A DNA stretch of 64,000 bases from Eudorina sp. 2006-703-Eu-15 (taxonomy: Eukaryota; Chlorophyta; Chlorophyceae; Chlamydomonadales; Volvocaceae). Made by a program: the position numbers and the translations under genes. Where the stretch lies: the NCBI GenBank assembly GCA_003117195.1, contig BDSI01000065.1:31001-95000 (forward strand). The letters run 5' to 3'. This document shows, in pieces, positions 56,801-64,000 of this stretch. Each line of letters opens with the position of its first letter. The first letter of the stretch is position 1. Under the pieces are notes generated by a model, which saw only the letters and a program-made list of their open reading frames with translations, ran no database searches and was not told the origin of the DNA.

Positions 56801-57773
56801 GACGTACGCTCCGCGCAACTCGGAACCCAGGATGTTTTGACAGCAACAGTTCCTTTCACGCCACAGCAAACACGGCCGACACTGTGACGGTGGGGGCACA
56901 CGAACGGTACTAGACCCTACGGCTTCCTCCAGCTTCCCACAGGTTCCCACGGCTCCTCAGAAGGCGAGCGCGGCGCCGCATCACCGCACATCAGCCCCCT
57001 CCCCATCCTTCACCTGATGACTGCCCGCCAACCAGCGATCCCCCGTACCCGTCTTTGTAGTACGACAGTGCACGGCATTTCCCCTGTGCCGCCAAGAAGC
57101 GGAGCACAGGGTGGTCCTTCTTGAGCCCCTCCTCGCCGTACACAAGGACGTTCCTGCCCCACCTGCGTGCTCATCAGTGCCAGGGTGGCAGTGTCGGCGC
57201 CGTTGACATGGGGAGCAGACCGACGCGTATGGCCCTCCACATGGCGGCCAATACAAATGCTGGGCGACGGCATTATTTTTACGGACTGCAACAAGTGTTT
57301 TGCGGCCATGTATGTGCATGGAAGGCCTTGTTAGGCCTGCCAGGGAGGTTTGGCTGCGGAAGGGTGCAAGAGAGGCGTGGGGTTGGGTGCCCGCACATGC
57401 ACACGCGGTGCCCAAGTCCTGGTACGTTCATGTCATATGCTTGTGCCCTGTCCAGTCAAGCATCGCGTGGCTACCTACCAACAATCCTGGGACCACTTGA
57501 TGTTGTACGAAGACGCGCTGTAGTCCTGCGTTGGGTGACCTGGCTTGAACTTCACGTGTTTGTAGGGTTGTGGCGCTATTCAACATTGCGATTTTTAACA
57601 CGTACTGCAAGAACTTGACCGTTGCTTGAGAGTCGAACGCAAAAAGCGCCCGCGATGTGGTTATGTTTAAATTCTTTTTGAGGGCGAACGTCAATTAATA
57701 TAGTGGGCAGATCGTGTTGACAAGCCGTGAAGATGCGAAAAATGAAGTCAGCGTCGACGGATTTCGCTTCCAT
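49582..57773 (-). CDS. Rhodanese-like / dual-specificity phosphatase / FHA fusion protein, 10 exons
   Basis: Minus-strand exons 57773-57606, 57525-57479, 57162-57049, 56521-56453, 56303-56211, 55968-55814, 52440-52248, 51551-51241, 50684-50448, 49709-49582 join in frame to 504 residues. Residues 1 to about 130 match the rhodanese-like (Cdc25-homology) domain of MAP-kinase phosphatases: ILIDVRPQKEFKHNHIAGAF, VLVYGEEGLKKDHPVLRFL, KCRALSYYKDGFAAFERRYP; no CX5R lies there. Residues about 138-280 form the phosphatase: QILPGHLYLGDWDHA, general-acid region LPDVEDADIS, P-loop HCGAGVSRS (Cys221), then SLNDGFW. A Gly/Ala/Lys-rich linker with KRSREGE and KRGRLEG resembles nuclear-localisation signals. 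The C-terminus is an FHA domain: LVLGRSPDCDVVLEHASISR, QHAAV, DLQSGHGTKV, FGASTRTYKL, closest in pattern to the NIPP1/PPP1R8 type. Predicted role: dephosphorylating nuclear phosphoproteins recruited by FHA. The exon 7/8 junction has an alternative donor. Intron 6 is 3.4 kb of retroelements. Confidence 0.93.
49738..49785 (+). repeat. Copy of the TATAGGAAATTGG short dispersed repeat
   Basis: TATAGGAAATTGGTGGGCAC followed by GCTGCGCTGCTG. It lies 28 nt from the acceptor of the last exon (49709) of the rhodanese-DSP-FHA gene, and its reverse complement forms the pyrimidine tract. Confidence 0.7.
50019..50059. repeat. (AC)n microsatellite
   Basis: About 20 AC units in the last intron of the rhodanese-DSP-FHA gene. 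A second, impure AC/CAGCAC tract follows at 50268-50370. Confidence 0.95.
51751..51794. repeat. (AC)n microsatellite
   Basis: About 20 AC units in intron 7 of the rhodanese-DSP-FHA gene, adjacent to the 43-bp minisatellite. Confidence 0.95.
51816..52085. repeat. 43-bp minisatellite, about six copies
   Basis: Six nearly identical 43-bp units (each with CCGAACCACATCGCCCATCC and CCACGTAACCTGCCG; some read CCAAACC) in intron 7 of the rhodanese-DSP-FHA gene. Long stop-free frames through it are not coding. Confidence 0.95.
52551..52607. repeat. (GT)n microsatellite, tail of retroelement A
   Basis: 57 bp of pure GT on the plus strand. On the element strand it reads (CA)n directly after ATATGTAACGATT, the apparent 3' end of element A. 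Confidence 0.9.
52608..53806 (-). mobile_element. 5'-truncated non-LTR retrotransposon (element A)
   Basis: The minus-strand frame from about 53716 to the stop at 53276 reads HHFWACPVAQAVIQQIG, the His/Cys pattern at the C-terminus of LINE ORF2 proteins (zf-RVT type), followed by PGPITRANVWLAEPPQGVQQ and ending VQPVDVDS. About 670 bp of 3' UTR lead to a (CA)n tail at 52607. The 5' end abuts another (CA)n tract at 53807. It lies in intron 6 of the rhodanese-DSP-FHA gene, in gene sense. About 790 bp (52849-53640) are duplicated in element B. The reverse-transcriptase core is missing. Confidence 0.75.
53807..53858. repeat. (GT)n microsatellite between insertions
   Basis: 52 bp of GT. On the element strand it follows TCTCTTTGATAA and precedes the 5' end of element A. 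Confidence 0.9.
53859..54747 (-). mobile_element. Unclassified insert ending in a (CA)n tail
   Basis: About 890 bp between two (GT)n tracts. On the minus strand it ends TTTTCTCTTTGATAA and then (CA)n, the same type of end as elements A and B. No recognisable protein. The GGGGCAACAACAGACGC-like stretch near 54590-54680 is locally repetitive. Inferred as a third retroelement only from its flanks. Confidence 0.4.
54748..54771. repeat. (GT)n microsatellite, tail of retroelement B
   Basis: About 24 bp of GT; (CA)n on the element strand after GCCTAAATAA. Confidence 0.85.
54772..55690 (-). mobile_element. 5'-truncated non-LTR retrotransposon (element B)
   Basis: Collinear with 52849-53640 of element A over about 790 bp (54899-55690) with scattered substitutions. 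The ORF2 C-terminus ends VQPADVDS at 55332, but a one-base deletion near 55625 breaks the frame relative to A, so it is dead. The last ~125 bp before the tail differ from A. Its 5' end also abuts a (GT)n tract (55691-55722). Confidence 0.75.
55691..55722. repeat. (GT)n-rich tract at the 5' boundary of element B
   Basis: GTGTGTATCA followed by GT repeats. It is the outermost CA/GT tract of the nested series. Confidence 0.8.
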
Positions 57774-57833
57774 GACAAGTCGCAACTAGTGACTGTCAAT
57801 TGTAAACACAGTCGCGTACTTGGCTAATAAATC

Positions 57834-58142
57834 ATGCTACAGTGCCACCCACATGCCATGCAGCTACGTATTTCTGATGCAGTCAACTTTTCCATGCTGT
57901 TTCGGAGCGAGTCATCGTCCGCCTCCGGCCTCCCTGCGCTGGTTGCATCGCAAACCGCCAATGAATTAATGCTCCGAGTAAAGGACTCCGAGGTTTCACA
58001 ATTCGCTTGCGCTGACCGCCATAACCACACCGTCAATGTCGCAAAGCTGCTTGCGCGGCCGCTCCCACCAGTGGACCAGTCCGCCCAAGACATCCGTAAA
58101 CGGCGTCGCCCGACAGCTCGCCCCAACACCACTTCACCTTAA
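57834..58142 (+). CDS. Hypothetical 102-residue ORF, divergent to the rhodanese-DSP-FHA gene
   Basis: A plus-strand ATG at 57834 opens 102 codons (MLQCHPHAMQLRISDAVNFS, ending RPTARPNTTSP). It is 61 bp from the opposite start codon, too close for two separate leaders unless they overlap. Third-position GC is only moderate. It could be the first exon of an unseen gene or just upstream sequence. No family recognised. Confidence 0.22.
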   Translation: MLQCHPHAMQLRISDAVNFSMLFRSESSSASGLPALVASQTANELMLRVKDSEVSQFACADRHNHTVNVAKLLARPLPPVDQSAQDIRKRRRPTARPNTTSP

Positions 58143-59519
58143 CACGCAAACCCCCGCAATACCCCAACGCTGCTCGGCAGCGCAACAATGCCCACGAGCT
58201 GGACAGTATCAAATCTGGCATCCGTATCAAATCTCATGGCTTCTCAAGCAGTGCCCATGAACTCCAGGCGGCCCCACACCTGGCACGATCAACGCCGCCC
58301 TAGGCAACCATCACCTCCCACTCCTCCGGCGACAGGTCCCGGCCAACACGAAGTAAGTCCGGGACTTCGAAACACAGCCGTACACAACGTCCGTGCTGCT
58401 TGCTGCCGTACACTCTTGAGGCCCACGGCGGTCCCGTGCCCTGGCACTCAAGCCCGTCCTTACGACCCCCCACTACCCCGGCTATCTCAATCACAGAAGA
58501 CCGATACACCAAATGCGACCTGCACCCATCGGCATCCCGTCGTACTTGAAACCCCGCCACCCGACAACCTCCAAACCGCTGGGGCCCAACCACCCTTCGC
58601 ACAACGGATATGAGCTCTTCTCCCCAAGGATGCTTTCCCCTACATATCTCCATTCGCAGGTCTTCCAACTCTAAGTTCCCTCGTGGCGGGCCCATGCGGT
58701 CTATCTCTCTCTGTCCTCATCGCAAGTGACATTCCCAATACAACGAGCGCAGTGCCCAATGCCACCTGCGCCCGTCATTACCGGCGACACGGGCCTGCCC
58801 TGATACCACCCATCTAGGTGGCGGAATGCCTGGCCGGGTGGGTGGTGCGCTCCGCAGGAGGGAGGCCACAGTGGTCATGCTCGCCCCACGGTAAGACCAG
58901 TCCCAGAGCACCCGGGCGCATGACGACAACTAAACAGAACCCGCGAGGTACCGGTCACATGTGGGCATAGGTGTTTAGAATTGCAACCCGCCCGCCCGCC
59001 CGATCCAGGCATAGGTGTGTGCAACAGCTCCGATCCACGGCCATCTGCGCGCCCTGCTCCCCCTCGTCGGATCCGCTCCCGCGGCCGTACACGCGCAGCC
59101 CAAGCAAATCCAAGGGGGCCCTGCGGCCCGCCTGGGAGGGTAATTCGTTCCTGGATTGTCGTTCGCTCATCCGTTCGCGCTCTTCCTGCGGTCCTCGTCT
59201 GCCGGGACTCCAGGGGAGGCCCTACGACAGCTCCTACAACCACCACAACCAACCCAACGGTAACCACGAACACCTCGGCAAACACCACACCAACGATCAG
59301 CGGAGTCACGGGCGGCAAGGAGCCGCCACCCGCCACCCGCCAACACAGCGCTAGGTCGCCCTCCGCTCGCCGCGGACTGCTAAATAGCCACGGTGCCACC
59401 GCTACACGCCGCGCTCCATGCGCCCAGCCACACACACCACCGCCACTATCATCAATCACCAGCACTAGAATAAGAAACAGCGACAACCCCGCATGGCCGA
59501 ACGGTTGCTGATCAGGCCG

Positions 59520-59620
59520 CCTTTGCAGCAGCAGCAGCAGCAGCAGTAGCAGCAACAAAGAAGAAGCGTTCTTGGATGAACGCAGCAGCAGCAGCAGCAG
59601 CAGCAGCAATCTCAGCAACC
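59520..59620. repeat. CAG-rich trinucleotide repeats
   Basis: Two CAG runs (about 59526-59546 and 59586-59608) separated by mixed AGCAAC sequence. Confidence 0.9.
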
Positions 59621-59799
59621 GCAGTAACAGCGACGATGGCAGCAAAACCACATACTGGGGCACGTCACTATTTTTTATCATCTGCTCCCTGACCGTTTGA
59701 GCTGTTCGATTTCCATGATGCAGGCGGGGCAACCCGGCGCCCAAGAACACAGCCAACTTCCCACACTCGCAACGGCGTTCCCCCATCAAGTTCTCCTGC

Positions 59800-59890
59800 A
59801 ACCCCATCCGCACCCGCACCCCCATCCGCACCCCCATCCGCACCCGCACCCGCACCCCCATCCGCACCCGCACCCCATCCGCGCCCGCAC
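59800..59890. repeat. CATCCGCACC hexamer-like minisatellite
   Basis: Alternating CCGCAC and CCCCAT hexamers over about 90 bp. Open on the minus strand as Gly/Ala/Asp repeats, which I take as non-coding. Confidence 0.85.
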
Positions 59891-62800
59891 CCCATCCGCG
59901 CCCGCACACTCGTGCTTGATCCCCGGCACTACCCATCACATAACCATGCTTGCATACACACAGTGCCGGTTGACTGGTAAGCATCTTGGGCCCGGGTGGT
60001 TCGGGGCGGGGGCTCTCGCGCCAAACGCACAGCGCCGAGGCGGGCGGGTTTCCTTGCGCTAGACGCAGCGCCCCACAGGCACGTAGTACCGTATCTGACT
60101 AAGGAACGAAAACCACACCACCGGCAGGCCTTCGCAAGTACTAAAAGCGACCCATGCCGACCGAACAGCCCCAGAGCAGCCCAGTGTAGCAGTAGAGCAG
60201 CGCAGCGCAACCAACAAAGCCCAGCCTCGGCACACCACACCTCGACGCACGCGGTGCGGTCATTAACTGCCACGATGGTGCACAGTATGAATACAGCCAT
60301 GCCACGGCACACGTTACCGCAACCCAACTCGCAGTCGATTGGCAGACATAAATTGCGGAAACGCACCCGCCCACCCTAAGCTAACACACACACACACACA
60401 CGACTTCCCCACACATCCGGTCCTCCCATACACAAGACCTACTATGCCGTACATGATACCCCGTACAAGCCGCCTATCACCTGCCGCTTGTCGTACCGAA
60501 CCTGCGCCATGACCGAGCTCGAGAAAATGCGTCGCCAACCCGAGCGCCCGACACCACCACCCGACCCGCAGTTACGGCCCCCAGCCCAGTCTGTGATATA
60601 ACGAAGGCCTCCGCCCTCCACGGCAAACCCTAGGGAAACCGACAGCTTCGAGCAGATCACTATAGCAGAGCACTGGCCTTCGACCAAAGCGCCGGGCATC
60701 CCCCTTCCAAGGACCGGAGGAGCCAACCTGTGTTAGTCCCATAGGCCCGTCCCGCACCGCGCCTGAACCAGCAACGAACAGCCCCTTGTGTGGTGGACGA
60801 GGTATGGGATAATGGCAACACAACGGAATGCAGAGTGCGGAATGCAGAGTGCGCAATGCAAAGGTCTTCCAGAAGCGCCGGCGTGTCTGCCACCCGACGA
60901 CGACCTCGCAGCCGGGTTGAGGCCGCCGATGTGCCAGCAAACCCCGGACCCGCACGCCCCCACCGAAGCCCCCGCGCACGGGGTCGTCACTGTACGACAT
61001 GGTGTACGAACGGCGCGACTTTGAACATTGCATTCGGGACTGCGTGGCGCACGTTGCCCGCGGGGCCGGGCCGCCCGTCTCGGCCGCCCGTCCCGGCCGC
61101 CCAACCGCCTCCCAACCGCCTGCCAACCGCCCGTGCGCGCGCGCGATGCTGGCGCAACCTATACACCTGACGTTCCCAAACACACGCACGAACAAAAGGG
61201 GGAGGGAGGGTAGAGGGGCGCGAGGGCCACGGCGCAGGCCCCCGCAACCTGCTCTCACTATTCCAGTGCGCTGGTAGGGGAGCAGTGTACCCCACCCGAC
61301 ACCTACTCGGTACTCGCGCCGGGTTGGCGACGACGCGCACTGCGTGCTTCACCTAAAGTGTCACGGCCATACGGTGAGGGTGTTCTTAAACGAATAACAC
61401 CGCGTGTGTTACGTGTGTATGTCGGTCGGTATGTCGGTCGGTATGTCGGTGTGTCGTACATGTGGATAATTAATAAGCGCGAAAATGGCGGCAAATGGCG
61501 AACGGGGAACGAATTCGAGCAGTGCGGACGCGTGCACCGCCCTCCCCCCCCCCGCCCTGCCGTCAAAAACCTCAACATAACTGCTCCCGCGTACGACACA
61601 TACACTGTGTCGGGAACCCAATGCGACCGCGAGCCCTATTCCTGACGGCAGTGCTCGCACGCCATCGCTCCGCCCTCCGCACTTTTGTGTCGTACCGTGT
61701 ACGGCAATGTACAACAGCGCATCGCGGTACGCACGCACGATGGCTTCACCACCCAGGACCGACCCTTTGCGTTCGAAGCCGGGAATGCAAACAGATGCTT
61801 TCGAGTGGTCCCCACACTGACCGTACCGTACCGTACTGTGCCATGCCGTACAAGTCTTTCGTAAATGCGGACAGGACCCTGAACAGCTTGCGTGGTCATG
61901 GGCGCGCTGCACTAGCGCACGTGTGAAAGAGAAAAATCCTAAACCCGCAATTCAAACGCGAGCCATCCACATCCACATCCACATCTACATCCAAATCCGA
62001 ATCCACACTCGCCATCCAAAGCCGCAAATTGACAACGAGGTCAGGACATCTCCGGACCGCGAATGCGGTCGCTTGTCGAAGTGGGACACGGTGAGCTTTG
62101 CCCCGGGCTACCAACGCATGCACGTGTCTGGAATCCAACAGGGGTAATACGGCAAGGTGTGCGATGGACATGCACAGCGTCCTAGCGCGCGCAGGCATCA
62201 GTACCGCCGAGCTAGATGTCGTACACTTCCTCCCCGTTCCGGGACTTCCCCCAACCCCCACGCGGTCGATGACCGCCAACTGATGCCCCCTACCCCCCGA
62301 GGTGAGATGAGATGAGGGGAGGGGAGGGGAGGGGAGGGGAGGGAGAACCCCTACCTGGTCACCGCACTCAGGCAAAATCGTTCGTTCGCGTGTATGTACG
62401 ACAATACACAGCCATATCGGCATCCACATGCAGGCGGCGTACGGCGGCGCGCGCGCAAATCCTCAAAATACACGCGCGCGAGAGTACACACGCAAACCAC
62501 ATACACATATAAACACACACACACATCGCTGGGCGGGTCTGGGCGGGGGTTTGTCCTTAAGCACATCTCCAGAGCGTTGCCCCGCCCCGTCCCTCCCCAT
62601 GCTGGTAATGTCGCACCCCGGGGGTCGTGTACGCAAACCCATGCACAGAGCCCTCTGACACCGTTACTCACACACATATACACACACACACCACCACCAC
62701 CACCACCAGCAGCGACACCACCCCCACGAACCCCGACACACCGCTACCATTCGCGGCTCAACTTATTTTTGAAATCAAAAGTCGAACTCGCAGAGACAGA

Positions 62801-62941
62801 CACAGATGGCGGCATTCCCTTGCGAGGCCACGATGGCAAACACACACACAGTTATCTTTTACGCACACATACACACAGTTATCTGTTTTTACACACACAG
62901 ACACAGCGCCACACACACACAAACTTCTTGTTAAACACACA

Positions 62942-62945
<4 letters not shown>

Positions 62946-62992
<47 letters not shown>
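62946..62992. repeat. (AC)n microsatellite
   Basis: About 23 AC units, followed by GTATACTGG and a GGGCGGG-CTAAACACAC element. Confidence 0.95.
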
Positions 62993-62997
<5 letters not shown>

Positions 62998-63143
62998 ACT
63001 GGTTCACAGGTTTGGGTCGGGCGGGCTTCATCGCTAAACACACCCACCGGCGGGTTTCCCTCTTATTACACAGACACGCCGACACATGGTCCGCCTCCGG
63101 ACTCCACCTCCAAACGCCAGAGCCCCCAATCCCTGCTGTATCT

Positions 63144-63300
63144 TGCCCTGCCCTGCCCTGCCCTGCCCTGCCCTGCCCTGCCCTGCCCTGCCCTGCCTGC
63201 CCTGCCCTGCCCTGCCCTGCCCTGCCCTGCCCTGCCCTGCCCTGCCCTGCCCTGCCCTGCCCTGCCCTGCCCTGCCCTGCCCTGCCCTGCCCTGCCCTGT
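63144..63300. repeat. (CCCTG)n pentanucleotide array
   Basis: About 31 CCCTG units with one CCTG slip near 63195, degenerating into GTCCTGTCCTGGCCTGG. GGGCA/CAGGG on the other strand. Confidence 0.97.
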
Positions 63301-64000
63301 GCTGTCCTGTCCTGTCCTGGCCTGGCCTCACTTGCCGCACCCCTGTACCCCGCTCGCCCCTCGCCGCCCGACTGGAGGCCTCCAAGCTGCCTCCTCAAGG
63401 GGCCGTAACGTGACGCCCACCTCCCCTCCCTCCATTCCCTTCACTGCCTGCAGTTGACCTCTTCATGGCCTCGGTCGCCCCCCAGCCCCGCCCTCCTTCC
63501 CTCATCTTCGCCCTTCCACACCCTCTTTCGCGCCGCGGGACCCCGCGGGACCCCCACCCCCCTCCGCGCGCACCCGACCTCACGCCGCGAAGGGGTCGTG
63601 CGCGGGAGCATCTGGGTCGCCCTCGTAGCGCGTCTCCGAAATGGGTTCCAACTGAGGGCCGCGGGGAGGGTGGGCGGGGCCGCGGGGGTTGAGGGGTGGA
63701 GGGGGTTGAGGGGTATGTTGGAGGTCAAAGGAGGCAATGCCCTCGGACAGGGGACAGGAGGCGCGGGTGGACCAGGGCGCGGAACCATGGGCCCCAGAAC
63801 GGAGGGACTTTGTGGCCCTGTGAAGTAAGGCAGCTCATACCCTTGCAAACGCCATAAAACGGCCGCATATCTCGGCCCCCTATGCCCGTCGAGTCACGAC
63901 AGGTGTGCACCACGGCATTCCTAACCCGTCTGCAGGATCATGGTCTTGGGGGTTTAAAAAAAATCCCAAACCCAGAACTGAACCCTGCCACCTGCCACCT

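Larger units (their letters stand above)
58143..64000. other. Repeat-rich terminal region, no supported gene
   Basis: No frame shows a recognisable domain. The region is dominated by simple repeats (listed separately), GTACGG words and short retroposon-like tails (58968-59005 minus, 63008-63045 plus). A plus-strand frame after TGCCTGCAG at 63453 runs to 63828 and might be an exon of a gene continuing beyond the window, but nothing supports it beyond being open. Confidence 0.4.

Noticed and set aside
62394..63413. 339-codon plus-strand frame and Gln/Gly-rich minus frames at the right end
   Set aside because: Built from (AC)n and (CCCTG)n arrays, which lack stop codons; no non-repeat coding sequence is involved.

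Overview
The window looks like nuclear DNA of a volvocine green alga (Chlamydomonas/Volvox/Gonium relatives). It has GC-rich coding exons with strong third-position G/C bias, many short phase-consistent GT-AG introns, TGTAA polyadenylation signals after at least two genes, a nuclear-encoded plastid ribosomal protein with a transit peptide, and introns packed with microsatellites, minisatellites and retroposon tails. There is no bacterial-style operon organisation. The exact species cannot be told from the sequence alone.

Layout, left to right. (1) 510-10218, plus: a many-exon TBC-domain Rab GTPase-activating protein whose domain is split by a long low-complexity insert. (2) 10219-15925: no convincing gene except a broken minus-strand fragment (13946-14205), two strong hairpins (12690-12750, 12967-13041) and a tRNA-like fold. 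(3) 15926-16695, plus: plastid ribosomal protein bS20. (4) 19920-26410, minus: an 11-exon F-box/LRR protein, head-to-head with (5) 26831-31307, plus: an AFG1/LACE1-type AAA ATPase. (6) 32553-34026, minus: an acidic, Lys/Glu/Asp/Ser-rich protein, head-to-head with (7) 34598-42589, plus: selenoprotein-O family AMP transferase with Cys in place of Sec, with a tRNA-Val(AAC) antisense in one intron. (8) About 45212-48235, plus: a class I SAM methyltransferase carrying a tandem repeat inside its Rossmann fold. (9) 49582-57773, minus: a 10-exon gene whose product joins an MKP-type rhodanese-like domain, a dual-specificity phosphatase and a NIPP1-type FHA domain. (10) 58143-64000: mostly simple repeats, no gene I can support.

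Exon coordinates were worked out by hand from splice signals. For the AFG1, SelO, F-box/LRR and rhodanese-DSP-FHA genes and for bS20, the reading frame closes across every junction, giving proteins of 704, 770, about 650, 504 and 190 residues. The 5' ends of the methyltransferase and the acidic gene, and three internal junctions of the TBC gene, are not resolved.

The genes do not form one pathway. The most unusual items are the rhodanese-DSP-FHA fusion, the repeat-invaded methyltransferase, a 3.4-kb intron holding serial retroelement insertions that each abut (CA)n tracts, six copies of a 12-bp palindrome GACCC-RY-GGGTC, and a short interspersed repeat that lies next to splice sites with constant polarity.
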